Below are positions 41,280 to 50,390 of a stretch of DNA of 64,000 bases, in pieces (positions within the stretch are counted from its first letter, which is position 1; each line of letters starts with the position of its first letter). The notes beneath the pieces were generated by a model that ran no database searches, was not told where the DNA came from, and saw only the letters and a program-made list of their open reading frames with translations. Both the position numbers and the translations under genes were made by a program. The DNA is from Ruminococcus flavefaciens ND2009 (lineage in GTDB: Bacteria; Bacillota; Clostridia; Oscillospirales; Ruminococcaceae): contig NZ_JHXI01000016.1 in NCBI RefSeq assembly GCF_000621785.1, positions 1 through 64,000 on the forward strand. The letters are read 5' to 3'.

Positions 41280-44024
41280 TCAGCACTCGGGGAGTGCGCT
41301 TATCTTGCCTGTGATAAATCTGCGGATCGAGATAGCATCGTTGGTGGTTATGCCGTTTCCTCTGTCATAGACGTCGGCGTTGAGCATACCCTGATAGGTC
41401 ATATGTACCTCGGCACTGCCGTTTACGCCGTATTCCGAGGGCATTACCACATAGCTTACTACCAGCTCGAAGTCCTCAATATCTACCTTGCCGTCGCAGT
41501 TTGCGTCACCGTAGAGAATATCTGCCTCATCAAGCTCGATCTCGCTCTTTGTGTAGTAGTAAGGCGGATCGCCGTTCTCCTTGAAGTAAACGCGGAAGAA
41601 GTCCATAGAGCCGTTGAAGAAATCGCCGCTGTTTCCTCTTGCGATATAATAGTGGCTGTTGAGTCCTATAGTGTCCTCGGGGAGGGTATAGATAACGTCC
41701 TCGCCTGCCAGTCTGCCGTTTATGAAGAGCTTGGCATTGTTGCCGCGGATCAGCACTCTTATCACCGACCATTCTCCCACAGCAAGGGGAGCGTCTGCGG
41801 TCACGCTTGTGGCGCCTATGGTGAACTGAGCCTTGCCCTCGTAGTTTGAGGGAGTGAAGCTCATAACGGAGTCGCCTCCGAACTCAAATACCTTCTGCTC
41901 GTTTTCGCCGCCGCGCCAGAGCACTGCGGTGGATATCTCCATATCCTTATAGTCGGCGAGAGTCCTGTCGCAGAGGATATACTGGTCTGTGCCGTTGAAG
42001 GTAACGACTCCCTCGCCGCTGGCACATTCCTCCTCCCAGACGGGAGCGCCGCGCATGATGCCGTTTGTGGCACCGTAGGTGTCATATGCGAAGACTCCGC
42101 TGTCCTGAGCGAACTCATAGCCTGCGAAGAGACCGTCTGTGTAGGGAAGCTCGCTGATGAAGCTGTCTGACTCCTCCCAGCCGAAGTCTACGCCCTGTGA
42201 TACGGAGCAGTCGTTGTAGAATTCGCCGTCCAGTATCGCCTGTCCCGAAGCCACGCCGTCGCCGTAGCAGTAAGCTGTGCCCTTGACAGTGGCATCATCG
42301 GTGACACTGTAATTGTCGAGCAGGTAGGCATTTCCCATGATACGGGCATTTCCCGAAACTGATGCTCCTGCTGTGACAACGGCTCTTTCGCCGACCTTGG
42401 CGTTGCCGCTGACTGTGGGAGAAGCCCACCAGAAGCCGTAAACGCAGGCACTGTCCGTGATCCTTGCGCTGTCGGAGACTGTGGCGTTGTTGACAACAGC
42501 TCTGCCGCTTATGACAGCGTGGCCTGTTACCTGAGAATTACCCAGTACCATAGCTTCCTTGCCGACGTAAACGCTGTCCTCGACGTAAGCGGTATCGGCT
42601 ACGAAGCCGCCGCCGTAGGAATGAGCATGACCCTCAACGTTCTCGGTGATGCTGCGCTCCATGGGAGAAGCTCCCCATACTGAAAACTCATAGGGATAGC
42701 GCTGCTTATAGTCGGCGGAGGTATAGGAATAACCCTCGCCCTGCTCAGCTCTGAGGTAGGCGTTGTTGGGGATTATCCTATCGGGAGTTGCGGCAACTGT
42801 GAGATAGAGAGCAGTCTCTGTGCCGTCAAGGTACATAGTCATGGTCTCCTGACCGAAGAGGGGAGTGTATTTGGTAACTCCGTCGGCGCCCTCGGCAACG
42901 ATACAGGCGCGCCAGTCAGCCCCCTCTGCGTCGGAAATACCGTTGAGGGAAACTGTTACAGAGCTGCCCTCGATATTGAGGGGGATAACATTCAGTCCCG
43001 TCTGCATGGGAGCCTTTTCGGCAGGCACCATGTAGTAGCCGTAGTGGTCGGGAGAGCGCATGGGCTGTGTATAGATGAGCTGCCAGGCGAAGGGATCGCT
43101 GAGAGCAGTCTCAAGGTTCTCGTTGTAAAGATTCTTGTGCTGGAAATCGAGAGTAGCCATTCTTTTTGCGAAGCTTCCGATGACCTGCTTCATATCGCAG
43201 CCGGAGAGACGCTGGATAGTGTCGAAGGGGTACTCATTGGGTTCTGCTTCGCTCTGAACGCGTGCCATGAAGTCCTGTCCGAAGCCGTCGAAGCCGTCGG
43301 GATTCTCGGTGAGGTACTGGAGGAATATCCAGGACTCATAGTAGTTCCTGCCGTGAGGGATAGTCAGGTTCATATTCCTGAGGTAGGGCAGGAAGAAGTG
43401 GGTGGTAGGAGTTTCGAGGGTACTGAAATACTGCTCCTTGAACCAGTTTGCGACGGTCTCCCACCAGGGACCGACATTTTCGTTATCGTTCCATGCGCTC
43501 TGGTGGTAGGTGAGGACGTGACCGTACTCGTGGGCGAGAGATCCGGGGTTTGTACCGTCAAGCTGTACCATGGCACCCGGGTCGATGTAGATGAAGGCGA
43601 AGCCTGTGAGGGGCTCGTAGTTCATATACGCCCAGCCTTCCTCAAAATCGGGGAGACCTGTTTTTGTCAGATATACGTTTGTCTTGTACTTCTGTCCATC
43701 GGGCTCGAAAATGGATTCCGATGAGTCTTTCATGCCAAGTTCTGTGGTGTAGAGTGTTCTGTATTCTTCGAGTGCGTCGAGATTGAGCTGAATGAAGTCT
43801 TCGTTTACCAGACCTGTCTGGTCGTCGTGACCCCAGATGATCTGGAAGTGTTCTGATGTTGCTGTGTTGTAATCATCAATGTAGTGACGTTCGCCTGTGA
43901 AATCACTGTAATCACGGCAAAGGTATTCTTCGTCCTCTGCTGATGCAGTGTAGCTTGGCATTCTGAGAGCAGTGAACGCCAATGCACAGGCTGCGGCGGC
44001 TGCCAGCATCCGTTTGAAAAGCAT
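41280..44024 (-). CDS. Cellulosomal metallopeptidase-like protein with dockerin
   Basis: This secreted protein has 914 residues. A signal peptide (1-29) is followed by a DUF6055-like domain with a zinc peptidase signature, HEYGHVLTYH (about 166). After a linker comes a run of hexapeptide-like repeats (about 470-620: VEDSVYVGKEAMVLGNSQVT and many similar), which should form a left-handed parallel beta-helix. Then come a LamG/concanavalin-like module (about 650-810, FNGTDQYILCDRTLADYKDM) and a C-terminal dockerin (YGDANCDGKVDIEDFELVV, NADVYDRGNGITTNDAISI). The combination suggests a scaffold-bound enzyme acting on protein or glycoprotein in plant cell wall, or on the cellulosome itself. Substrate unproved. 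Confidence 0.85.
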   Translation of the reverse strand: MLFKRMLAAAAACALAFTALRMPSYTASAEDEEYLCRDYSDFTGERHYIDDYNTATSEHFQIIWGHDDQTGLVNEDFIQLNLDALEEYRTLYTTELGMKDSSESIFEPDGQKYKTNVYLTKTGLPDFEEGWAYMNYEPLTGFAFIYIDPGAMVQLDGTNPGSLAHEYGHVLTYHQSAWNDNENVGPWWETVANWFKEQYFSTLETPTTHFFLPYLRNMNLTIPHGRNYYESWIFLQYLTENPDGFDGFGQDFMARVQSEAEPNEYPFDTIQRLSGCDMKQVIGSFAKRMATLDFQHKNLYNENLETALSDPFAWQLIYTQPMRSPDHYGYYMVPAEKAPMQTGLNVIPLNIEGSSVTVSLNGISDAEGADWRACIVAEGADGVTKYTPLFGQETMTMYLDGTETALYLTVAATPDRIIPNNAYLRAEQGEGYSYTSADYKQRYPYEFSVWGASPMERSITENVEGHAHSYGGGFVADTAYVEDSVYVGKEAMVLGNSQVTGHAVISGRAVVNNATVSDSARITDSACVYGFWWASPTVSGNAKVGERAVVTAGASVSGNARIMGNAYLLDNYSVTDDATVKGTAYCYGDGVASGQAILDGEFYNDCSVSQGVDFGWEESDSFISELPYTDGLFAGYEFAQDSGVFAYDTYGATNGIMRGAPVWEEECASGEGVVTFNGTDQYILCDRTLADYKDMEISTAVLWRGGENEQKVFEFGGDSVMSFTPSNYEGKAQFTIGATSVTADAPLAVGEWSVIRVLIRGNNAKLFINGRLAGEDVIYTLPEDTIGLNSHYYIARGNSGDFFNGSMDFFRVYFKENGDPPYYYTKSEIELDEADILYGDANCDGKVDIEDFELVVSYVVMPSEYGVNGSAEVHMTYQGMLNADVYDRGNGITTNDAISIRRFITGKISALPEC

Positions 44025-44086
44025 ATGGATTCCTCCTTCTTTGTAAAAACTGACGTGAATTCTCCGCTCGGTATATTGTCACCATG

Positions 44087-44115
44087 ATTATAACATATAT
44101 TTCCAAAGATTTCAA
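44087..44115 (-). promoter_or_regulatory. Promoter of dockerin metallopeptidase gene
   Basis: On the minus strand, TTGAAA (44110-44115) and TATAAT (44087-44092) are 17 bases apart. Confidence 0.75.
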
Positions 44116-44155
44116 GTTTTTTTGGATAATTTGTTTTGAAATTTTTTCGGAATTG

Positions 44156-44977
44156 TTAATTTTCGCAGTATTTGGTCAATTGCCAGAAGGCAACTGCGCT
44201 TGCAGCAGCCACATTGAGAGAGTCCACACCGTGAGCCATGGGTATTTTTATTGTATGGTCGCAGGCGTCTATGGTGGAGTCTTTGAGGCCGTCGCCTTCG
44301 GTGCCGAGAATGACAGCCAGCTTGTGAGCAGAGGTCAGCCTTGGGTTGCGTATGCTGACGGTGTCCTTCCTGAGTGCCATGGCAGCGGTAACGAAGCCAA
44401 GCTCCCTGAGATAGTCAACATAGTCGGGGGAGCCTGAGGGCAGATATGTCCACGGGAGCTGGAATACAGTTCCCATGCTTACACGGACTGAGCGGCGGAA
44501 AAGCGGGTCGCTGCATGAGGGGGTGAGAGCCACAGCGTCAAAACCGAGGGCAGCTGCGGAGCGGAAAATGGCGCCGATGTTGGTCTGGTTGGTGATGTCC
44601 TCCAGAACTGCTATGCGCTCTGCATGGCGGAGAGCCTCCTCCGCGGCGGGTACGGGTCTGCGGCGCATAGCACAAAGGGCGCCCTGTGTGAGTTTGTAGC
44701 CTGTCAGCTCGGTGAGGAGCTGCTGGTCGGCGGTAAATACAGGAATATCTCCGCAGCTTTGGAGCAATTCCGTCTGTTTACTTATATATTTACGCTCCAT
44801 GAGGAGAGAAATCGGGGTATATCCCGACTCTAAGGCAGTTTTTATGACCTTGGGGCTCTCGGCGATGAAGATGCCGTCGGGAGTGCCCTTCCAGTGAAGG
44901 AGAGACTTCTCCGAGGTATCGGTATAGGGGCGGAGCTCCTCCGCCGAAAGGTCGTTTATCTCAATTATTTCGTACAT
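44156..44977 (-). CDS. SpoU/TrmH-family RNA 2'-O-methyltransferase
   Basis: This protein of 273 residues has an N-terminal substrate-binding domain (about 1-110). Its SPOUT knot domain shows the three usual motifs: LEDITNQTNIGAIFRSAAALG (motif 1), KLAVILGTEGDGLKDSTIDACD (motif 2) and IPMAHGVDSLNVAAASAVAFW (motif 3). It should methylate a ribose in tRNA or rRNA; which one cannot be told here. It follows the nucleoside phosphorylase gene by 46 bases on the same strand. The start region has AAAGGAAAAG upstream. Confidence 0.92.
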   Translation of the reverse strand: MYEIIEINDLSAEELRPYTDTSEKSLLHWKGTPDGIFIAESPKVIKTALESGYTPISLLMERKYISKQTELLQSCGDIPVFTADQQLLTELTGYKLTQGALCAMRRRPVPAAEEALRHAERIAVLEDITNQTNIGAIFRSAAALGFDAVALTPSCSDPLFRRSVRVSMGTVFQLPWTYLPSGSPDYVDYLRELGFVTAAMALRKDTVSIRNPRLTSAHKLAVILGTEGDGLKDSTIDACDHTIKIPMAHGVDSLNVAAASAVAFWQLTKYCEN

Positions 44978-45023
44978 ATCTTTTCCTTTCTTGAATTTAT
45001 ATCGTCGGCTGAGATCACAGCTT

Positions 45024-45782
45024 TCAACTCATCTTTCTTGTGATGATGTCAAGACAGAGGCTGAGAGCAGGGGCGCGGGACGCCTCTCCGAAGTCCCGCC
45101 TGTCATAGTTTTTCATATCCGCAAGGGTATCGGCTGTGAAGAACAGCATACCGAAGTCAGCGCCGCGGAGCTTTGCACAGGCGGCAAGGGCTGAGCACTC
45201 CATATCCACGGTGGTGCAGCCCTCATTGCGGCGGTATTCCACCATGTCGGGAGTCTCGCGGAAAAAGGCGTCGGTGGTCCAGGTGGTGCACCTCTCATAG
45301 GGGACAGCCATTTCCCCGAGACAGCGGCAGATATGCTCCGTCATGGGCATATCCAGCTCCACGAACCGTGAGGGGGGAAGATAGTGATAGGAGCAGCCCT
45401 CGTCACGGAGCGCCCTCACAGGCACCATGAAGCGGTTTTCGGGCATTTCGCGGAGCACACCGCAGGAGCCTGCGGAGATTATGTGCTTCACGCCGCAGTT
45501 CAGAAGAATCTCTAAATTCTGCACAGCCGCAGGAGCTCCCATAGGTGCCTGAAACAGGCATATCTCCTCGCCGTTGTGGTTTATTATGTAAATGGGGTAG
45601 TCCTTGGTGATGGTGGGGAAGACCGCAGCGACTCTGCCGCCGAAGTCCCTTGCGTATTGGTCTGTGCAGTCGCCCAGCAGCCCGAATACCGCCTTTTCGG
45701 GCAGCTCTGTGTATATCCTCGGCTTAAAAAGCTCATTTGTCTTGGAATCATGGTCCAGTATTGGAAATTCATGCTTTATCAT
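45024..45782 (-). CDS. Nucleoside phosphorylase (uridine phosphorylase-like)
   Basis: This cytosolic enzyme of 252 residues belongs to the PNP/UDP family, which splits nucleosides with phosphate. Visible are the glycine-rich IKHIISAGSCGVL, the nucleoside-binding TVDMECSALAACAKLRG with the ribose-binding Met-Glu pair, and FFTADTLAD with the catalytic Asp-type region. The ending SLCLDIITRKM is short. Base preference cannot be decided, though the overall look is closest to uridine phosphorylase. AAAGGATATTGAT precedes the ATG. It probably shares a transcript with the RNA methyltransferase. Confidence 0.88.
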   Translation of the reverse strand: MIKHEFPILDHDSKTNELFKPRIYTELPEKAVFGLLGDCTDQYARDFGGRVAAVFPTITKDYPIYIINHNGEEICLFQAPMGAPAAVQNLEILLNCGVKHIISAGSCGVLREMPENRFMVPVRALRDEGCSYHYLPPSRFVELDMPMTEHICRCLGEMAVPYERCTTWTTDAFFRETPDMVEYRRNEGCTTVDMECSALAACAKLRGADFGMLFFTADTLADMKNYDRRDFGEASRAPALSLCLDIITRKMS

Positions 45783-45814
45783 ATCAATATCCTTTCTTAT
45801 GCCGTAACGCCGAT

Positions 45815-45935
45815 TTCTGAGTTGAGAGTTCAGAGTTTAAAGCTGAGAGTTATTTAAGCAGCGGCTATTAATAATGAATTGCCTCTCAACTTTTCACTTT
45901 CAACTTTGAACTCGATTCGGTTCTCAACTTTTATG
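45815..45935. repeat. Dispersed AGTTGAGAGTT-type repeat, copy 1
   Basis: Several copies of GAGTTGAGAGTT, AGAGTTTAAAGC and their complements (CTCTCAACTTTTCACTTTC, TTCAACTTTGAAC) form a loose inverted arrangement. The same words recur at 58198-58308. Both copies are intergenic. Confidence 0.6.
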
Positions 45936-46008
45936 GCGCTATACGGTGATTAATGCTATTATTATAAACTATTTGTGCGAAAAAAACAATAATTTCACAA
46001 AAAATTGA

Positions 46009-46037
46009 TTGAAATCGGAAATTATATGTGTTATAAT
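46009..46037 (+). promoter_or_regulatory. Promoter of DUF4003/PPK2 operon
   Basis: TTGAAA (46009-46014) and TATAAT (46032-46037) are 17 bases apart. Confidence 0.7.
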
Positions 46038-46107
46038 GGTAATAATAACTGACGAGGAGCAATGACAAAAGACAGAATACAGCGACATTTTCAATCGGGC
46101 TTGCTGC

Positions 46108-46138
46108 CGGGAGCCTGCGCCATGGGGACAGGCTCCCG
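46108..46138 (+). promoter_or_regulatory. Leader hairpin upstream of DUF4003 gene
   Basis: The perfect stem CGGGAGCCTG/CAGGCTCCCG (46108-46117 and 46129-46138) lies in the 5' leader. No T run follows, so a role in mRNA stability or attenuation is possible. Confidence 0.5.
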
Positions 46139-46183
46139 ACACAGCCCCGCATACCCTTACATAAAACGAATAGGAGGTGCGTC

Positions 46184-47161
46184 ATGAAGGAGCTTCTTGA
46201 GACCCTGTGCGACAAATACCTGCTCAATCTGGGGCTTTTTACCGACCTCTACCCTCTGGAAAGGGATATACTCTATCCCGTCTGCGCCAACGTTTTCTGC
46301 GCGGCGGATGCGGAGTTCGACCTGGGTAAATTCAAGAACAGCATGAACATCATCAAGGATAATCCGAAAATGCTCTCCAGCTTCCGGAGCACGGTCCGTC
46401 CGCTCATAGCCTCATGGCTGTCGGTCAGCGACGACCCCCGGGGCGAAATGGAGCGCTATATGACCTGCTATGAGCAGCTCAGGAAATACTTCACCAATTC
46501 CGAGCATCTTGCACTGCTGTCCATACTCCTTGCAAGACTGGTCTCCGAGGACAGGTCTGAGGAGCTCATAAAGCGCGGCAGGCATATATATGATCGCATG
46601 AAAAAGGAGCACCGTATCCTCACCACCAAGGAGGACGTTGCCTTTGCGGTGATGCTGGCTTTTTCCGAGAAGTCCGATGACGAGCTCATCGCCGACATGG
46701 AGGCGAGCTACAAGCTGCTGAAGCACAGTGCCGACAACAACAGCATACAGACGGTATCCCATGTTCTTGCCATGGCGAAGGGAGCTCCCGTGGACAAGTG
46801 CGCCAAGTTCAGCGAGCTATATGACGCTATGCTGAAAAAGGGAAAGAAGTACGGCAAGCACTACGAGCTGGCTATGCTGGCGGCTCTGTCCATAACAGGC
46901 TATGACAACGCAGAGATAACAGGCGACATAAATGACGTTGAGACCTTCCTGACACAGCATAAGGCGGTCTGGGACTTATCCGAATTCGGCAGCGGCGAGC
47001 CCGTGAGCCATGCATTCATGCTCCTCACCACAGCCTATGCCAGCGACGAAAGCGTCATAGGAGCTTCTGAGAGAGCTGCACTTCTGGCGGCGAGTCAGAC
47101 TGCTCTGTATTCCGTTATGGTCTACAGTATGATGACAGTAGCACCTGTAGTACCCGAATAA
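46184..47161 (+). CDS. DUF4003 family protein
   Basis: This helical cytosolic protein of 325 residues has no membrane segment. Its pattern, with DKYLLNLGLFTDLYPLERDIL at the start, SWLSVSDDPRGEMERYMTCY and TTKEDVAFAVMLAFSEKSDDELIADME, agrees with what I recall of DUF4003. The family's role is unknown; some members sit near phosphate or polyphosphate genes. AGGAGG precedes the ATG. PPK2 follows after 39 bases. Confidence 0.7.
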   Translation: MKELLETLCDKYLLNLGLFTDLYPLERDILYPVCANVFCAADAEFDLGKFKNSMNIIKDNPKMLSSFRSTVRPLIASWLSVSDDPRGEMERYMTCYEQLRKYFTNSEHLALLSILLARLVSEDRSEELIKRGRHIYDRMKKEHRILTTKEDVAFAVMLAFSEKSDDELIADMEASYKLLKHSADNNSIQTVSHVLAMAKGAPVDKCAKFSELYDAMLKKGKKYGKHYELAMLAALSITGYDNAEITGDINDVETFLTQHKAVWDLSEFGSGEPVSHAFMLLTTAYASDESVIGASERAALLAASQTALYSVMVYSMMTVAPVVPE

Positions 47162-47200
47162 TACTCGAATATCTATAATATGAACGGAGGTAATATCCAA

Positions 47201-48160
47201 ATGAAGGCTGACAAATACATCATTCCCGAGGGGAAAAAGGTGGATATCAGAAAGCTCCCCACCAACAGCAAGGCTGACGGTGTGGACAAGGAGGAGATAA
47301 TAAAAAAGTACGAGGAGAACAAGCAGGAGCTCATCGCACTTCAGGATAAGTTCTATGCGGACGCAAGAGAGGGACTTATCGTAGTCATACAGGCTCTTGA
47401 CGCCTCCGGCAAGGACTCCACTATCAAGTACGTTTTCAGCGGCGTGAACCCGCAGGGCGTTAAGGTACACTATTATAAGGCGCCCACATCGGAGGAGCTG
47501 GCTCACGACTACCTGTGGAGGATACATCAGAACGTTCCCCGCAGAGGTGAGATAGCTGTGTTCAACCGAAGCCACTACGAGGACCTTGTCACCGTTCAGG
47601 CTGAGGATATCTGGAAGGGCTATCATATGTCGGAGAGAGTCCTTGAGGATACAAAGAAGAAGTTCTTCCAGAAGCGCTATGACCAGGTCAATAACTTCGA
47701 GGAGTACCTCTATGAGAACAGCTACCGCATGGTGAAGATATTCCTCCATGTTTCCAAGGAAGAGCAGACGGGACAACTCCTTGAGCGCATAGAGCTCCCC
47801 GAGAAGAACTGGAAGTTCCGTGCGGACGACCTGAAGGTAAGGGACAAGTATGACGCCTACCTCAAATGCTTCAACGATGTTATAAACAAGACCTCAACAA
47901 AGCACAGCCCCTGGTATGTCCTTCCCGGCGACCAGAGATGGTATACAAGATACCTGGTGACGGAGATACTCCTTGACGCTCTAAATGCCTGCAAGCCCGA
48001 GTATCCCGAGCTTCCCGACGACGAGAAGGAGAAGCTCCCCGAGTGCAGGAAGGTGCTGACAGAGGCTATGGCGGAGTATGAGAACGCAAAGGACGAAAAG
48101 AAGCCTGAAAAGAAGTCTGACGACACAAAGAAAAAAGCCAAGAAAAAGAGCAAGAAATAA
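47201..48160 (+). CDS. PPK2-family polyphosphate kinase
   Basis: This cytosolic enzyme of about 319 residues moves phosphate between polyphosphate and nucleotides. The P-loop-like IQALDASGKDSTIKYVFSG (about 68), the lid region NVPRRGEIAVFNRSHYEDL and the later HVSKEEQTGQLLERIELPEKNWKF are standard for PPK2. It has one PPK2 domain, so it is class I or III; the PGD-type end and the Lys-rich tail (KKKAKKKSKK) do not settle the direction. GGAGG lies upstream of the ATG at 47201. Confidence 0.93.
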   Translation: MKADKYIIPEGKKVDIRKLPTNSKADGVDKEEIIKKYEENKQELIALQDKFYADAREGLIVVIQALDASGKDSTIKYVFSGVNPQGVKVHYYKAPTSEELAHDYLWRIHQNVPRRGEIAVFNRSHYEDLVTVQAEDIWKGYHMSERVLEDTKKKFFQKRYDQVNNFEEYLYENSYRMVKIFLHVSKEEQTGQLLERIELPEKNWKFRADDLKVRDKYDAYLKCFNDVINKTSTKHSPWYVLPGDQRWYTRYLVTEILLDALNACKPEYPELPDDEKEKLPECRKVLTEAMAEYENAKDEKKPEKKSDDTKKKAKKKSKK

Positions 48161-48166
48161 AGACTT

Positions 48167-48196
48167 GCCCCTGCTGTTACAACGGCAGGGGCTTTC
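48167..48196 (+). terminator. Terminator of DUF4003/PPK2 operon
   Basis: The stem GCCCCTGCTG/CGGCAGGGGC with one wobble pair (48167-48176 and 48183-48192) is followed by TTTC. Confidence 0.8.
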
Positions 48197-48231
48197 TGCA
48201 AGGAATACACAGGGTTTTCACCGTTTGTTCA

Positions 48232-48260
48232 TTGACTTGCAGAAAAAGTTATGATATAAT
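48232..48260 (+). promoter_or_regulatory. Promoter of gntR gene
   Basis: TTGACT (48232-48237) and TATAAT (48255-48260) are 17 bases apart, 30 bases before the start. Confidence 0.75.
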
Positions 48261-48290
48261 TTTTATATAAATGATTTGCAGGAGGATATT

Positions 48291-48965
48291 ATGGGGAACA
48301 GTGAATACCGCAAGACGATAGATTATATACTTGACCTTATAAGGAGCGGGATGCTTCAGGTTGGCGACAAGCTCCCTACAGAGCGCAGTATCTCCGAAAA
48401 GCTGGGAATAAGCAGAAATACGGTGCGCGAGGCACTGAGAGGCCTTGAGATACTGGGCATTGTCAACGGAAAACAGGGCTCGGGAAATTACCTGACCGAC
48501 AATATATCAGAGTCCATCGCCAAGGCAATGGACATTATGCTCCTTATGAACAGGACTTCCAAGGAGGAGATATGCTCCTTCAGAAGAAGCATGGAAAAGA
48601 CCGTGTGCAGCTATCTTATCGCAAGAGGCTGTACTCCCGAAAACAAGCTTAAGATAGTCGCAGCCCTCAACAGGCTCAAGGAGTCAGAGGGCACAGAGGA
48701 ACGCACTATCGCCGACAGGGACTTCCATTACGCCCTGATATATGCCACCGACAACAGCTTCTGGATAACTTTCATGGAGGCTGTATCCGAGGTGTATATG
48801 CGCTGGATAGACGATTTCCTCATGACGGCAGACCACGATGTGAGAGTGAAGCTCCAGGACGCACACGAGAAAATGGTCCAGGGCATAATCACGGGTGATG
48901 TGGACTTCTGCTTCAAGGCTATCGACGCCCATTACGACCTTATCGACAAGAGCTTTGAAAAGTGA
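48291..48965 (+). CDS. FadR-type GntR transcriptional regulator
   Basis: This protein of about 224 residues has a winged helix (about 1-70) with IRSGMLQVGDKLPTERSISE, LGISRNTVREALRGLEILG and the wing VNGKQGSGNYL. The C-terminal FCD-like helical domain (about 85-224) has the metal-type residues Asp and His in ADRDFHYALIYATDN and His in AHEKMVQGIITGD and DAHYDLI. It would bind an organic acid or lipid-type ligand. AGGAGG supports the ATG at 48291. The TraB-like gene begins 11 bases after its stop. Confidence 0.92.
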   Translation: MGNSEYRKTIDYILDLIRSGMLQVGDKLPTERSISEKLGISRNTVREALRGLEILGIVNGKQGSGNYLTDNISESIAKAMDIMLLMNRTSKEEICSFRRSMEKTVCSYLIARGCTPENKLKIVAALNRLKESEGTEERTIADRDFHYALIYATDNSFWITFMEAVSEVYMRWIDDFLMTADHDVRVKLQDAHEKMVQGIITGDVDFCFKAIDAHYDLIDKSFEK

Positions 48966-48976
48966 GAGGAGCCCTT

Positions 48977-50029
48977 ATGAAAACTAAACGTACTGCCGCC
49001 GCTTTTCTGGCGGCATTATGCGCATTATGCGCCTTTTCCTGCACTGGGAAGAAAAGCAGCGGCCCGGACGCAGCTTCCGAAAGCATGACCGAGGGAAGTG
49101 AGCCGACGGCTGCCGCAACAGAGGAGAGCACCGAGGTCACCTCTGACCTGCACAATGACCTTAACGACTATGTCACCGTGAAGGAGACCACTCCCGCTAT
49201 GTGGAAAGTCACCGACGAGAAGACGGGGAACTCCATATATATGATGGGCACCATGCACATGGTGACGGGGTATACCTATCCGCTTCCCGACTATATAATG
49301 AACGCCTATGAGGAGTGCGACGGTATCGCTGTTGAATATGACGTCAGCAGTATGATGAGCGACTTTGAGCAGATGCAGGACTTCTACGCGAAGCTCATCT
49401 ACACCGACGGCACCACCGTAAAGGATCACCTCTCCGAGGAGACCTACGAAAAGGCTAAGCGATTCATGACCGATAATATGTTCTATAACCAGATGATGGA
49501 CGTTTACTGCGTGGGCTTCTGGGAGGTGGAGATAGAGACCGCCGCAATGATGAAGATGAAGAACCTGAACGAGCAGGGTATCGACTCCATGTTCCTGTCG
49601 CTGGCTCAGAGAGACGGTAAGGAGATAGTCAACGTGGAATCACTGGATATACAGACGGCAGCCATGACATCCGCCTCCGACGAGCTTGTGGACTATATAA
49701 TAAATGAGCTTATCGACGGCTGTGAGGACGTTTCCGAATACACTCAGGGCTTCGCTAAGCAGTATGACCTGTGGGCGTCGGGAGATATAGACGCCCTTGA
49801 CGAGTCGGACGTTCAGAATGACATACCCGAGGAGCTTGAGGACGACTATGCGGCGTATCTTGAGGTCATGCTCTATGACCGCAACGAAGGCATGGCTGAG
49901 AAGGCTGATGAGTATCTGAAGGAGGGCAAGAAATACTTCCTTATGGTGGGAGCTTCCCATTTTGCAGGTGAAAAGGGTGTTGATGACCTTCTTGAGGAAA
50001 AGGGCTATACAGTCGAGCGTGTAGCGTGA
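48977..50029 (+). CDS. TraB/GumN-family lipoprotein
   Basis: This protein of about 350 residues has a signal peptide with lipobox FSC (Cys near 22), then a Ser/Glu/Thr linker. The TraB/GumN domain has WKVTDEKTGNSIYMMGTMHM (GTxH motif) near the start, IAVEYDVSS, and the closing FLMVGASHFAGEKGVDDLLEEKGY with GxxH. The two GTxH/GxxH motifs and the Glu are thought to form a metalloprotease-like site. It is secreted and membrane-tethered. GAGGAG precedes the ATG. Confidence 0.9.
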   Translation: MKTKRTAAAFLAALCALCAFSCTGKKSSGPDAASESMTEGSEPTAAATEESTEVTSDLHNDLNDYVTVKETTPAMWKVTDEKTGNSIYMMGTMHMVTGYTYPLPDYIMNAYEECDGIAVEYDVSSMMSDFEQMQDFYAKLIYTDGTTVKDHLSEETYEKAKRFMTDNMFYNQMMDVYCVGFWEVEIETAAMMKMKNLNEQGIDSMFLSLAQRDGKEIVNVESLDIQTAAMTSASDELVDYIINELIDGCEDVSEYTQGFAKQYDLWASGDIDALDESDVQNDIPEELEDDYAAYLEVMLYDRNEGMAEKADEYLKEGKKYFLMVGASHFAGEKGVDDLLEEKGYTVERVA

Positions 50030-50042
50030 AAATATGTTTATG

Positions 50043-50088
50043 AAAAATGCCGCGGAGATTTTTTGGCAGAGTCTCACGCGGCATTTTT
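50043..50088 (+). terminator. Terminator after traB-like gene
   Basis: The perfect 12-bp stem AAAAATGCCGCG/CGCGGCATTTTT (50043-50054 and 50077-50088) ends in a T run. The loop can form a second short GAGA/TCTC pairing. Confidence 0.88.
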
Positions 50089-50177
50089 GTGTTATACACA
50101 TGAAATACAAAAATGAACAAAAAAAGCACCCATTTTTTTCAAAAACAGGCGCTTTTGATAAATCTTTCCCAAGTACC

Positions 50178-50206
50178 TTGACATGGGACAAAATCTGTAT
50201 TATAAT
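50178..50206 (+). promoter_or_regulatory. Full-consensus promoter upstream of rpoB
   Basis: TTGACA (50178-50183) and TATAAT (50201-50206) are 17 bases apart. The transcript leader to rpoB would be about 178 bases, with no ribosomal protein genes in it. Confidence 0.85.
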
Positions 50207-50390
50207 GTTATAATGTATCAATATGGAATAGTATCGCTATTTTGCAAGATATTATAGCATACATTGCACAGGCTTGTCAATAGTTTCTGCAAAAATTTTT
50301 TCAGATGATACGATAACATCAAACAGTTCTGTCTATCCCGAGACTGTGTGTGCAGGGAGGACAGCAATAAAATACAAGGAGGTTCCGCCT

